Below, piece after piece: positions 27,770 to 36,905 of a stretch of 64,000 nucleotides of DNA (within the stretch, counting starts at the first letter, position 1; every line of letters starts with the position of its first letter). The notes below the pieces were generated by a model. The model was given only the letters and a program-made list of their open reading frames with translations, did not search any database and was not told the origin of the DNA. The stretch lies in the NCBI RefSeq assembly GCF_014640175.1, contig NZ_BMGL01000002.1, forward strand, positions 62,001 to 126,000, in the 5' to 3' direction. The translations under genes and the position numbers were made by a program. Source of the DNA: Psychroflexus salis (GTDB taxonomy: Bacteria; Bacteroidota; Bacteroidia; Flavobacteriales; Flavobacteriaceae).

Positions 27770-28885
27770 ATGGCAAATAAATCAGCTTCGTTAAGCCAAC
27801 TAGCGCTCCAGCGGTTTAAGAAAAATCGATGGGGCGTTTTTAGCTTCAGCTTCATTGTAATGATGGCTTTTTTAGCGATTTTTGCTTATGTTTTGTCGCC
27901 AGATAACAGTCAAGATGCCAATCAGATGGCTTTGCCTATTCATTCCCAATCACCAGGATTTAGCGTAAAAACTATTCAACTGCCAAATCAAGAAAACCAA
28001 ACAAATCAATCTTTTGTATCCAAAGTTTTTTTCGGTAAAAAACAATCTTCCCCTTTTTATCCCATTGATGAATATTCATTTACCAATGATAGCTTATACT
28101 ATAAAACCTTCGGAAAAGCTTCAATTAGCAATAATTTTTTGGAAGGTTTTTCACTACAAAACGATTTCAAAGGATTAACAAAACAAGAAATTACAGAAGA
28201 ATTTATTCAACAAAAAACCTTTTGGCTGGGCACCGATAAATATGGCAGAGATATGCTAAGCCGAATGTTAGTTGGCATTCGTATTTCACTTTCTATAGGA
28301 TTTGTAGCCGTTTTTATTTCCTTATTTATCGGCATTACTTTAGGTGCAGTTGCTGGCTATTTTGGTGGAAAAGTTGATGCTGCTATTATGTGGCTCATTA
28401 ATGTAACTTGGTCTATTCCGACTTTGTTATTGGTTATTGCCATAAGTTTAGCCCTAGGAAAAGGTTTTTGGCAAGTTTTTATAGCCGTAGGTTTAACCAT
28501 GTGGGTCGAAGTTGCGCGAGTAGTACGCGGGCAAGTAAAAAGTTTAAAAGAAATGCAATACATTACCGCAGCTCGTGCTTTGGGTTTTGGGAATTTGCGC
28601 ATTATTTACAAACACATTTTACCCAATGTGTTAGCACCCGTAATTGTAATATCTGCAGCCAATTTTGCCGCAGCTATTTTAATTGAAAGCGGATTGAGTT
28701 TTTTAGGTATCGGTGCACAACCACCTACACCAAGCTGGGGATCGATGATTAAAGATCATTATGCATACATTGTTATGGGAAAAGCCTATTTAGCCATAAT
28801 TCCTGGCTTGGCAATTATGAGTTTAGTCATGGCATTCATGCTGATGGGGAGTGCCTTACGCGATGCCCTAGATGTAAATAATTGA
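27770..28885 (+). CDS. Orphan peptide-type ABC transporter permease (OppC/DppC-like)
   Basis: A 371-residue inner-membrane permease. An N-terminal helix (about 20-42) and an extra periplasmic stretch (about 45-150) precede GTDKYGRDMLSRMLVGIRIS, the OppC hallmark, then five helices with the EAA loop ARALGFGNLRIIYKHILPN that contacts the ATPase. No ATPase, second permease or binding protein gene is adjacent, so partners must be elsewhere. It follows prc after 6 bases and is probably on the same transcript. Confidence 0.88.
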   Translation: MANKSASLSQLALQRFKKNRWGVFSFSFIVMMAFLAIFAYVLSPDNSQDANQMALPIHSQSPGFSVKTIQLPNQENQTNQSFVSKVFFGKKQSSPFYPIDEYSFTNDSLYYKTFGKASISNNFLEGFSLQNDFKGLTKQEITEEFIQQKTFWLGTDKYGRDMLSRMLVGIRISLSIGFVAVFISLFIGITLGAVAGYFGGKVDAAIMWLINVTWSIPTLLLVIAISLALGKGFWQVFIAVGLTMWVEVARVVRGQVKSLKEMQYITAARALGFGNLRIIYKHILPNVLAPVIVISAANFAAAILIESGLSFLGIGAQPPTPSWGSMIKDHYAYIVMGKAYLAIIPGLAIMSLVMAFMLMGSALRDALDVNN

Positions 28886-29538
28886 TTTGTAGATGTTTAA
28901 AAAAAATGTTTATTTCAATCTAAGCTAATAAGTTGTAAATGAATTATGCTCTCTATTTCACTTGTCCAGTAAGGCTTTAGAATATTCTTTCTAAGAAACC
29001 AAAACACTACGCCTTAGTGCCTTTGCGAGAATATTTTCACACATTTTCTCCGTGTCTTTGCGCCCTAGCGAGATTATTTTGCATATAAATTTTCTGCGCC
29101 CCTGACTGTCAGTAGATAGGTTTGCGGTTAGATTATTTTAGTGCAGAGTACGCAAAGTTTGTAAACTTCCCCTAAAACCTAACAGTTTAAAAGTATAATG
29201 TAAATCCGGAGTATACTATCATTCGAGCGGAGTCGAGAACGGTTTGCATCTCGACTCCGCTCGATGCTGAAACATATTATAAACATCACTTTCATTAAAT
29301 AAAATTTTCAGGGGCTCGAACTGACAGGTTTTTTTAATAATGCACTACGGATAATACAAGTCTTAATCCTTGTTTCTAACAGCGACTTGTGCTGAATCTA
29401 CTTGCCCTGAGCATGTCGAAGGGTCAAAGCAAGCACTCTTTTTTCTTTTCTAGGAAAACACTAAATAATTATCCAGCCACAGGCTACAAATTCATTTCAA
29501 TTCTGCTATTTTTATCGTTTCAATAAAGACATCATTTC
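28886..29538. repeat. Gene-free 653-base spacer filled with degenerate interspersed repeats
   Basis: No credible gene. It holds a mosaic of motif types common in flavobacterial intergenic DNA: CCTTTGCGAGAA and GTGTCTTTGCGCCC near 29015-29065, CTGACTGTCAG near 29103, a perfect 42-base palindrome (listed separately) and CCCTGAGCATGTCGAAGGG near 29404-29422. Near its end TATTTTTA (29507-29514), one base off the -7 consensus, may be the polA promoter. Confidence 0.6.
29223..29264. repeat. Perfect 16-bp-arm inverted repeat (TCGAGCGGAGTCGAGA)
   Basis: TCGAGCGGAGTCGAGA (29223-29238) is followed after 10 bases by its exact reverse complement (29249-29264). One arm of the same sequence recurs alone at 51105-51122 (TTCGAGCGGAGTCGAGAA), so it is a dispersed family. 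Confidence 0.85.
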
Positions 29539-32367
29539 ATGGTAAAAGAAAACCGACTTTTTCTACTCGACGCATACGCATTAATTTTTCGTGCCTACTA
29601 CGCACTCATTAAAAATCCTAGAGTAAACTCTAAAGGCCAAGATACTTCAGCTATTATGGGGTTTATGAACTCTTTGTTTGATGTAATAAAACGAGAAAAA
29701 CCAAATTTATTGGCCGTCTGTTTCGATAAAGGGGGAAGCCAAGCCAGAACCGAAATGTTTAAAGATTACAAAGCCAATCGAGATGAAACACCGCAAGTAA
29801 TTCGCGAATCGGTACCGGTTATTCAAGATATTTTACGAGCCATGGAAATTCCTGTAATGGAAGTGCAAGGTATGGAAGCAGACGATATTATTGGCACCTT
29901 AGCCAAACAAGCCGAAAAAGAAGGTTTTGAAGTCTATATGGTTACACCAGACAAAGATTTTGCACAACTGGTCTCTGAAAACATTTTTATGTACAAACCT
30001 TCCCGAATGGGCAACGGAATTGAAAAATGGGGAATTCCAGAAGTGCAGAAAAAATTCGGAGTAGAACGACCAGAGCAAGTCATAGATTATCTAGGTATGA
30101 TGGGCGATTCTTCAGATAACATACCGGGTTTACCAGGCGTTGGTGAAAAAACAGCAAAAAAATTCCTGAAACAATTTGGGAGCATGGAAGCACTCCTTGA
30201 AAATACCGACCAGCTAAAAGGTAAAATGAAAGAAAAAATAGAAGAGAATGCCGAATTGGGTCGTCTTTCTAAAAAATTAGCCACTATTTTTATTGATTGC
30301 GATGTGCAGTTTCATGCTGAGAATTTCAAATTAAGCCAACCTGATGTTGAAAAAGTTGTAGAGATTTTTAAAGATTTAGAATTTAGAAGACTTACAGAAC
30401 AATTCATCAAAATGTTCAATTCTCCTAAAGAAGTTGCAAAAGAAGGCGAAACCACTTCAAAAAAAGAAAACACAAAAGAAGCAGGATCAGGGCAGTTTTC
30501 ACTCTTTGGAAACGATGCATCAGCCAATGATGTTGATGCCGAAAACTTTCAAGGTTATAAAACTTTAGAAAATACCGACCATAGCTATCAGTATGTAAAC
30601 ACCAATATGGGAATCAAAATTTTCCTAGATAAATTGCATCAACAAAAATCGGTTTGTTTCGATACGGAAACTACATCTTTAAAAACCTTAGATGCCGAAC
30701 TAGTTGGTATTGCATTTTCATGGGAAAAAGGCAAAGGTTACTTTATTCCTTTTCCCGAAAAAAGAGACGAAGCCCAAGCCTTAATCGAACAATTAAGACC
30801 CTTTTTTGAAGATGAAAACATCGAGAAAATCGGTCAAAATTTAAAATACGATATTAAGGTGTTGGCCAATTACAAAATCGAAGTAAAAGGGCCGCTTTTC
30901 GACACCATGTTAGCGCATTACATCATCAATCCTGATATGCGTCACAATATGGATGTGTTGGCAGAAACCTACTTAAATTATTCACCCAAACCCATTGCAG
31001 ATTTAATTGGAAAAGGCAAAAACCAAAAATCCATGCGCGATGTTAGTTTAGAAGAAATTACTGAATATGCAGTAGAAGATGCCGATATTACTTTTCAGCT
31101 TAAAAAATATTTTGAAGAAGAACTAAAGGATGCATCCAACGAACATTTGTTTGGCGAATTAGAAATTCCTTTGCTTCGAGTCTTAGCTGCTATGGAAGTT
31201 GAAGGAATACAAGTAGATAAAGATAAACTTATCGATTTATCTGAAGGACTTACCAAAGATATTGAACAGCTTGAAAAAGAAGTATATGAAGCAGCAGGCG
31301 AAGAATTCAATATTGGTTCGCCTAAACAATTGGGAGAAATTTTATTCGGAAAACTCGAAATTGCTAAGAAACCTAAAAAAACTAAATCAGGACAATATTC
31401 AACTGCCGAAGATGTACTTTCTTTTTATGCTAAGGATTATCCAATTGTGCAAAAAGTTTTAGATTGGCGTGGACTGAGCAAGCTGAAAAGTACCTATGTA
31501 GATGCGCTTCCTAAGCAAATTCACAAAAAAACAGGACGCATTCACACGGAGTTTATGCAAAGCGTTGCGGCAACTGGACGACTAAGTTCCAATAACCCAA
31601 ACTTACAAAACATTCCTATTCGTACCGAACGTGGTCGAGAAGTGCGAAAAGCTTTTGTGCCTAAAGATGAAAACCATGTGCTATTAGCAGCCGATTATTC
31701 ACAAATTGAATTGCGTATTATCGCTGCCTTGAGCGAAGAAGAAACCATGATTGAAGCCTTTAATAATGGTGAAGATATCCACGCTTCTACAGCGGCTAAG
31801 GTATTTAAAGTTCCTATTGAAGAAGTAACACGCGAGCAACGAAGTAATGCTAAAACTGTTAACTTCGGGATTATTTATGGTGTTTCAGCTTTTGGATTGA
31901 GCAATCAAACTGATTTAAGTAGAAACGAATCCAAAGAACTAATTGAAACTTACTACCAAACTTATCCAAAACTTCGTGATTATATCGATGATCAAGTTGA
32001 GTTTGCGCGCGAACATGGATATGTAAAAACTGTTTTGGGTAGAAGGCGTTATTTAAAAGATATCAATGCCAGAAATCATGTAGTGAAAAATGCAGCCGAA
32101 CGAAATGCAGTTAATGCGCCCATTCAGGGAAGTGCAGCCGATATTATTAAAGTAGCCATGATTCGTATTTTCGATAAAATGAACCAACAGAACTACAAAA
32201 GTAAAATGCTGCTGCAAGTACATGATGAATTAATTTTCGATACGCATAAAGACGAGTTGGAGCAATTGAAAAAACTTATTAAAGAAGAAATGGAAAACGC
32301 CTATAAGTTAAGTGTTCCTTTAAAAGTTGACATAGGAACAGGGCAAAATTGGTTAGAAGCACATTAA
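29539..32367 (+). CDS. polA: DNA polymerase I
   Basis: A 942-residue Family A polymerase with all three activities. The 5' nuclease domain (1-290) has LFLLDAYALIFRAYYAL, EADDIIGTLA and the helix-hairpin SSDNIPGLPGVGEKTA. The 3'-5' exonuclease looks active: CFDTETTSL (D375, E377), NLKYDIKVLA and YAVEDADITFQL. The polymerase has motif A LLAADYSQIELRI, motif B AKTVNFGIIYGVSAFG and motif C LQVHDELIFD. It fills gaps and replaces Okazaki primers. Convergent with dinB; the 110-base spacer has a CCTGC-AGTTG-GCAGG hairpin. Confidence 0.97.
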   Translation: MVKENRLFLLDAYALIFRAYYALIKNPRVNSKGQDTSAIMGFMNSLFDVIKREKPNLLAVCFDKGGSQARTEMFKDYKANRDETPQVIRESVPVIQDILRAMEIPVMEVQGMEADDIIGTLAKQAEKEGFEVYMVTPDKDFAQLVSENIFMYKPSRMGNGIEKWGIPEVQKKFGVERPEQVIDYLGMMGDSSDNIPGLPGVGEKTAKKFLKQFGSMEALLENTDQLKGKMKEKIEENAELGRLSKKLATIFIDCDVQFHAENFKLSQPDVEKVVEIFKDLEFRRLTEQFIKMFNSPKEVAKEGETTSKKENTKEAGSGQFSLFGNDASANDVDAENFQGYKTLENTDHSYQYVNTNMGIKIFLDKLHQQKSVCFDTETTSLKTLDAELVGIAFSWEKGKGYFIPFPEKRDEAQALIEQLRPFFEDENIEKIGQNLKYDIKVLANYKIEVKGPLFDTMLAHYIINPDMRHNMDVLAETYLNYSPKPIADLIGKGKNQKSMRDVSLEEITEYAVEDADITFQLKKYFEEELKDASNEHLFGELEIPLLRVLAAMEVEGIQVDKDKLIDLSEGLTKDIEQLEKEVYEAAGEEFNIGSPKQLGEILFGKLEIAKKPKKTKSGQYSTAEDVLSFYAKDYPIVQKVLDWRGLSKLKSTYVDALPKQIHKKTGRIHTEFMQSVAATGRLSSNNPNLQNIPIRTERGREVRKAFVPKDENHVLLAADYSQIELRIIAALSEEETMIEAFNNGEDIHASTAAKVFKVPIEEVTREQRSNAKTVNFGIIYGVSAFGLSNQTDLSRNESKELIETYYQTYPKLRDYIDDQVEFAREHGYVKTVLGRRRYLKDINARNHVVKNAAERNAVNAPIQGSAADIIKVAMIRIFDKMNQQNYKSKMLLQVHDELIFDTHKDELEQLKKLIKEEMENAYKLSVPLKVDIGTGQNWLEAH

Positions 32368-32477
32368 TTATAATTAGTGCATGAGTGGCATAAAACATAA
32401 GCGAAGATGATTTTTATTCGCGCACTTGCCTGCAGTTGGCAGGTTAGTGGCAACAAGCATATTCAGGTCTACTTAAA

Positions 32478-33572
32478 CTAAAAAGGAAACTTTAATTGAA
32501 CATTTACATCGCTTGGAATTGTGCTTTTCTTTTCGGTATTGAGATTAGAAACACTTATTCCTAGTAAGCGCACTGATTCTCGAATAGGATCTTGATACAG
32601 TAAATTTTTAGCTTCTTCAAAGAGTAAACTTTTAGACGAAATATAAAAAGCCAAGGTCTTACTTCGCGTCTGTACACTAAAATCGCTGTGTTTTATTTTT
32701 AAAGTAATGGTTTTACCCGCTACTTTTTTCGATGTTAATCGGCGTTCAACTTCTTCAGCAATTTGCTCTAAACGCTGCAACATAAATATTTCTGAAGAAA
32801 TATTATCGCTAAATGTCCGCTCGGCTCCAAGCGATTTGCGGGTGCGATTGGGCTTTACTTCACTTAAATGAATTCCACGTACGACTTGATAATAGTGTTT
32901 TCCACTTTTTCCAAATTTATCTTCTAATTCTGTTAAGCTATATTTTTTGAGATCTGCACCCGTAAAAATACCGATTTTATACATTTTTACTTGAGTTACT
33001 TTTCCAACTCCATGGAATTTTCGAACATCTAAATCTTCTAAAAACGAAATCACTTCTTCTGGTGGAATGGTTTTTTGTCCGTTGGGTTTATTAATATCAC
33101 TGGCTACTTTAGCAATAAATTTATTGATCGAAATTCCTGCGGAAGCATTTAATCCTGTTTTCTCTTTAATGCGTTTACGAATTTCTGTAGCCAAGTGAGT
33201 AGCACTCGGATTCCCTTTTTTATTTTGGGTAACATCTAAGTAAGCTTCATCTAAAGACAAGGGTTCAACTAAATCGGTATATTCAAAAAAAACTTTTCTG
33301 ATTTTTTCAGAAATTTCAGTATATCGGTCAAATCGTGCTTTCACAAAAATTAAATCTGGACAAAGTTTTTGCGCTAGCCTGCCACTCATTGCACTTTTTA
33401 CACCAAACTTTCTTGCTTCGTAACTTGCTGCAGCAACCACACCACGTTTTGAACTTCCGCCAACGGCAATGGCTTTACCTCGCAACTCAGGATTATCTAA
33501 TTGCTCAACAGAAGCATAAAAAGCATCCATATCTACATGAATAATTTTTCGAAGGTAATTTCGGAAATCCAT
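32478..33572 (-). CDS. dinB: DNA polymerase IV (Y family)
   Basis: A 364-residue translesion polymerase. Catalytic acids are D14 in IIHVDMDAFYASVEQ and D108/E109 in PLSLDEAYLDV. AARGVV-like fingers (SSKRGVVAAASYEARKFGV), a helix-hairpin DVRKFHGVGKV and a little-finger domain (KSLGAERTFSDNI) follow. The C-terminus has QLKFPF, which could serve as a sliding-clamp motif. The start at 33572 adds a few residues before the usual first strand and lies only 5 bases from a -7 promoter box, suggesting a leaderless mRNA. Confidence 0.95.
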   Translation of the reverse strand: MDFRNYLRKIIHVDMDAFYASVEQLDNPELRGKAIAVGGSSKRGVVAAASYEARKFGVKSAMSGRLAQKLCPDLIFVKARFDRYTEISEKIRKVFFEYTDLVEPLSLDEAYLDVTQNKKGNPSATHLATEIRKRIKEKTGLNASAGISINKFIAKVASDINKPNGQKTIPPEEVISFLEDLDVRKFHGVGKVTQVKMYKIGIFTGADLKKYSLTELEDKFGKSGKHYYQVVRGIHLSEVKPNRTRKSLGAERTFSDNISSEIFMLQRLEQIAEEVERRLTSKKVAGKTITLKIKHSDFSVQTRSKTLAFYISSKSLLFEEAKNLLYQDPIRESVRLLGISVSNLNTEKKSTIPSDVNVQLKFPF

Positions 33573-33576
33573 AGGT

Positions 33577-33584
33577 CAAAAATA
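33577..33584 (-). promoter_or_regulatory. Promoter -7 element of dinB
   Basis: On the minus strand TATTTTTG matches TAnnTTTG and ends 5 bases from the dinB ATG. Transcription would start at or next to the A of the start codon. Confidence 0.5.
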
Positions 33585-33740
33585 CGGTTTTTTGAAGTGT
33601 AGTGAGATGTAACTTATGCTACGAAATGAGCTTTAACTACTATTTTTCTATTTATTTTTCGTGGTTGATGTTAGAATTATAAATTATTTATTTGCTTTTG
33701 CAAGGAATAAGCTTGCTAATCAATGCAAATTATACAACGA

Positions 33741-33851
33741 ATGAAATTTATTTATCAGTTATACGAGTGGCCAAATTTTAAATGGGAATCTGATCAAATC
33801 CTACATTTGTTGGGATAAGCTAGGCATTTACAAGGTAAGATTTTAGGAAGA
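33741..33851 (+). pseudogene. Cut-off N-terminal segment of the Fic gene (in-frame TAA)
   Basis: In the same frame as the Fic gene that follows, the codons from ATG 33741 read MKFIYQLYEWPNFKWESDQ and on to LG, then TAA at 33816-33818, then ARHLQGKILGR up to the ATG at 33852. This is the expected beginning of the DUF4172 domain that precedes Fic domains (WPxFxW..., then xHLQGxLLGRMxxLGF). A single nonsense codon, at codon 26, therefore separates the natural start from the rest. An earlier in-frame ATG is at 33723. Confidence 0.75.
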
Positions 33852-34850
33852 ATGCAGTCGCTTGGATTTGAATTAAAAAATGAAGCTAATCTAGCCACTT
33901 TAACACTAGACATTATAAAGTCTAATGAAATTGAGGGAGAATACTTAAATCAAGATCAGGTTCGTTCGTCAATTGCAAGAAAATTAGGTCTTGAAATAGC
34001 AGGATCAGTGAATTCAGATCGGTACGTTGATGGGGTAGTGGAGTTAATGTTAGAAGCCACACAAAATTATTCTAATGAAATAACAAAAACTCGATTATGC
34101 AATTGGCATGCAGGACTTTTTCCGACAGGAAGAAGCGGAATTTTTAAAATTCAAGTTGCTGATTGGAGAACCGTTGTTAATGGTCCAATACAAGTAGTCT
34201 CTGGCAGTATAGGAAAAGAAAAAATACATTTCCAAGCACCTGATGCAAAATTAGTAAATCGAGAAATGATTCATTTTTTAGATTGGATTAATGCAAGCCC
34301 AAACATTGATTTAATCATTAAAGCAGCAATAGCTCATTTATGGTTTTTAACAATTCATCCTTTTGAAGATGGAAATGGGCGTATAGCTCTTGCAATTACC
34401 GACTTGCTGCTGGCTAGATCTGATAAAAGTCCACAACGATTTTACAGTATGTCATCACAAATTCATATCAAAAGAAATCAGTATTATCAAATTCTTGAAG
34501 ATACACAAAAAGGAAATTTAGATGTTACAAATTGGATAGTATGGTTCCTAACAACTTTAATCGAGACGATTGAATCAACTGAGCTTGTTTTAAATCGCAT
34601 TTTTCTGAAAGCTGATTTTTGGAACATGCATGCTAAAACCATTATGAACCAAAGGCAAAAAAATATACTTAACAAGATTTTGGACGGCTTCGAAGGGAAA
34701 TTGACATCTTCCAAATGGGCAAAAATCACCAAATGTTCAAAAGATACAGCTGTAAGAGATATAAACGATTTAGTTAAAAAAAACATACTTAAAAAAGAAA
34801 ACGCTGGTGGCAGAAGTACAAGTTATGAATTAGTAAAAATTGATGAATAG
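33852..34850 (+). CDS. Fic family AMPylase-type protein (N-terminally shortened)
   Basis: A 332-residue open frame carrying the core of a Fic enzyme, which transfers AMP (or another nucleotide part) to target hydroxyls. The catalytic motif is HPFEDGNGRIAL (H169 to R177). The helix with the inhibitory motif SNEIEG (S24, E28) matches the [S/T]xxxE[G/N] rule of self-inhibited class II Fic proteins. A winged-helix-like C-terminus (WAKITKCSKDTAVRDINDLVKKNILKK, in parts) suggests DNA contact or self-regulation. Because the DUF4172 domain is broken by a TAA upstream, this frame is expressed only if translation restarts at 33852; otherwise the gene is a pseudogene. Confidence 0.85.
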   Translation: MQSLGFELKNEANLATLTLDIIKSNEIEGEYLNQDQVRSSIARKLGLEIAGSVNSDRYVDGVVELMLEATQNYSNEITKTRLCNWHAGLFPTGRSGIFKIQVADWRTVVNGPIQVVSGSIGKEKIHFQAPDAKLVNREMIHFLDWINASPNIDLIIKAAIAHLWFLTIHPFEDGNGRIALAITDLLLARSDKSPQRFYSMSSQIHIKRNQYYQILEDTQKGNLDVTNWIVWFLTTLIETIESTELVLNRIFLKADFWNMHAKTIMNQRQKNILNKILDGFEGKLTSSKWAKITKCSKDTAVRDINDLVKKNILKKENAGGRSTSYELVKIDE

Positions 34851-35154
34851 GTATTGATAGCAACTATTGTACAAATCTTTTTAAAGTGTGTTGCTTTGCC
34901 AATTTTTTCCTAGCACAAAGACAGTTTAATTAGTCTTTATTAATGAATTCATGGTAAAATATAGATTCATTAGTGTCTATTAGTGTATTCGTGGCATTAG
35001 TATTTATTATGAATTTTCAGCAAATTATAGCTTCATTTCAGTATAATATTAGTTAACCGATGCACCACACATTGGAACACAACTTCAATTTAGCTTAAAA
35101 CGAGCTAAGCAAAATAAATTCCGTAATTTTGAGCAAATTAAAAAATGACTATTT
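34851..35154. other. 304-base spacer with a degenerate direct repeat and a promoter
   Basis: No gene seen. Two related stretches, TTAATGAATTCATGGTAAAA (about 34939-34958) and ATTAGTGTATTCGTGGCATT (about 34979-34999), look like decayed copies of a dispersed repeat. The promoter of the next gene is at the right end. Confidence 0.4.
35124..35131 (+). promoter_or_regulatory. Promoter -7 element of the 3-hydroxyacyl-CoA dehydrogenase gene
   Basis: TAATTTTG matches TAnnTTTG and ends 24 bases before the ATG at 35155. No clear -33 box. Confidence 0.5.
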
Positions 35155-36312
35155 ATGAAAGTAGGCGTAATTGGCGCAGGAACTATGGGCAGCGGAATTG
35201 CACAAATTGCAGCAACAGCAAGTTGCCAAGTTCAACTATTCGATAAACAAAACACAGCGCTCGAACATTCGAAAACGCAACTCGATAAAATACTAAACCG
35301 ATTAATTGAAAAAAAAAGAATTTCTGTTGAAGAAAAACAGCACATTCAACTAAATATAAACTACACAGCATCGCTATCCGATTTAAACAAATGCGATCTA
35401 GTTATTGAAGCTATTGTTGAAAATTTAGAAATTAAACAGCAAGTATTTCAAGATTTAGAAAAAATAGTGGGAGCAGGGACTATTTTAGCTAGCAACACAT
35501 CTTCACTTTCTATTGCATCTATTGCTTCAGCTTTGGCAAAACCCGAACGTTGTATAGGAATGCACTTCTTTAATCCAGCGCCTTTAATGAAGTTGGTAGA
35601 AGTTATTCCTGCGGTACAAACTAGCGATCATGTTGTTCAAAAATCCCTTCAAATATTAACCGATTGGAAAAAATCTCCAGCCTTAGCTAAAGATACACCC
35701 GGCTTTATTGTGAATCGTGTGGCTCGCCCCTTTTATGGTGAAGCACTTCGCATTTATGAAGAAGGTATCGCCAATTTTGTAACGATTGACTGGGCAATGA
35801 AGCATTTTGGAAAATTTAGAATGGGACCATTCGAGTTGATGGATTTTATTGGTAATGATGTAAATTATACTGTAACAGAAACTGTTTTTAAAGCTTTTTA
35901 TTACGACCAAAGGTATAAACCTTCATTTACCCAAAAACGCTTTGCCGAAGCGGGTTACCTAGGAAGAAAATCGGGTAAAGGCTATTATGATTATGCTGAA
36001 AATGTGCAAAATCCGAATCCGAATACTGACGAAACTTTAGGAAAACAAATTTTTGAACGCATATTGATTATGCTTATTAACGAAGCTGCCGATGCGCTTT
36101 TTATGCAAATTGCATCTGCAAAAGATATCGATTTAGCCATGAAAGGTGGAGTTAATTACCCCAAAGGATTGTTGGCTTGGGCAAACCAAAAAGGAATGGA
36201 TTGGTGTGTGCATCAAATGGATGATTTATACGATACTTATCGAGAAGATAGATATAGATGCAGCCCTTTGCTTAGAAAAATGATGAAAGAGAAAAAGGAA
36301 TTTAGTTTTTAA
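35155..36312 (+). CDS. 3-hydroxyacyl-CoA dehydrogenase (3-hydroxybutyryl-CoA / PaaH type)
   Basis: A 385-residue NAD-dependent enzyme oxidising 3-hydroxyacyl-CoA to 3-oxoacyl-CoA. The N-terminal Rossmann fold starts VGVIGAGTMGSGIAQIAA. The catalytic region has SNTSSLSIASIA, GMHFFNPAPLMKLVEVIP with the essential histidine, and DTPGFIVNRVARPFYGEAL. Two C-terminal 3HCDH domains (about 185-280 and 295-385) make it longer than the 280-residue single-domain enzymes. A PaaI-type thioesterase follows after 27 bases, so the pair may act in phenylacetate or short-chain acyl-CoA breakdown, although no other paa genes are present. Confidence 0.9.
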   Translation: MKVGVIGAGTMGSGIAQIAATASCQVQLFDKQNTALEHSKTQLDKILNRLIEKKRISVEEKQHIQLNINYTASLSDLNKCDLVIEAIVENLEIKQQVFQDLEKIVGAGTILASNTSSLSIASIASALAKPERCIGMHFFNPAPLMKLVEVIPAVQTSDHVVQKSLQILTDWKKSPALAKDTPGFIVNRVARPFYGEALRIYEEGIANFVTIDWAMKHFGKFRMGPFELMDFIGNDVNYTVTETVFKAFYYDQRYKPSFTQKRFAEAGYLGRKSGKGYYDYAENVQNPNPNTDETLGKQIFERILIMLINEAADALFMQIASAKDIDLAMKGGVNYPKGLLAWANQKGMDWCVHQMDDLYDTYREDRYRCSPLLRKMMKEKKEFSF

Positions 36313-36339
36313 AAATTCAAGATTTAAAACCATACACTA

Positions 36340-36768
36340 TTGAAAAATTTGAGCGAAGCTGATAAATTGAAAATTCCATATAAAATGCTTTCAGAAGATG
36401 CATTTTCGCAATGGTTGGGAATTGAAATTGTGAAAGTTAAACTCGGTTATTGCCAAGTAAAATTGAAGGTGAGAAAGGAAATGCTCAACTCTATGCAAAA
36501 ATCCCACGGCGGAATTACGTATGCATTGGCAGACACCGCTTTTGGCTTTGCAGCCAATACGCATGGCAATTATGCTGTTTCTATCGAAACTTCTATCAAT
36601 CATATTGAAGCGGTAAATGAAGGCGATGAACTAACGGCTGAATCTAGTGTAAGCATCGATAAAAATAAATTGGGTTTTCATGTGGTAGAAATTAAACGTA
36701 ATACAGAATTAGTAGCTTTGTTTAAAGGGGTTGTGTATAAAGCTTCAAAAAAATGGGAAGTTGAATAA
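36340..36768 (+). CDS. PaaI-family hot-dog thioesterase
   Basis: A 142-residue enzyme of the PaaI type. The hallmark is MQKSHGGITYALADTAFGFAA in parts: the HGG turn followed by the catalytic aspartate. PaaI clears dead-end hydroxyphenylacetyl-CoA in phenylacetate breakdown, which agrees with the preceding dehydrogenase. The start is TTG at 36340; the first ATG at 36385 would drop the N-terminal helix that this family usually keeps before the FSQWLGIEIV strand. Confidence 0.85.
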   Translation: MKNLSEADKLKIPYKMLSEDAFSQWLGIEIVKVKLGYCQVKLKVRKEMLNSMQKSHGGITYALADTAFGFAANTHGNYAVSIETSINHIEAVNEGDELTAESSVSIDKNKLGFHVVEIKRNTELVALFKGVVYKASKKWEVE

Positions 36769-36892
36769 AAAGGACTGTTTTTATTAACTGCCAACTAACC
36801 AGAAGGGGAAATTCCTGCTTATGTTATGCTATTGATGCTATAAGAATTGAAATTTAATTTTCTTTTTAAAACATTGCTCTCTAGCTTTTAGT

Positions 36893-36900
36893 TATTTTTG
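36893..36900 (+). promoter_or_regulatory. Promoter -7 element of purK-purE
   Basis: TATTTTTG ends only 6 bases before the ATG at 36906 and overlaps the alternative GTG start at 36900. The predicted transcript would begin at or beside the start codon. Confidence 0.55.
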
Positions 36901-36905
36901 TGCTT

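Noticed and set aside
35155-36768. A phenylacetate degradation cluster
   Set aside because: Only a PaaH-like dehydrogenase and a PaaI-like thioesterase are present; no ring-oxidation or ligase genes are next to them.
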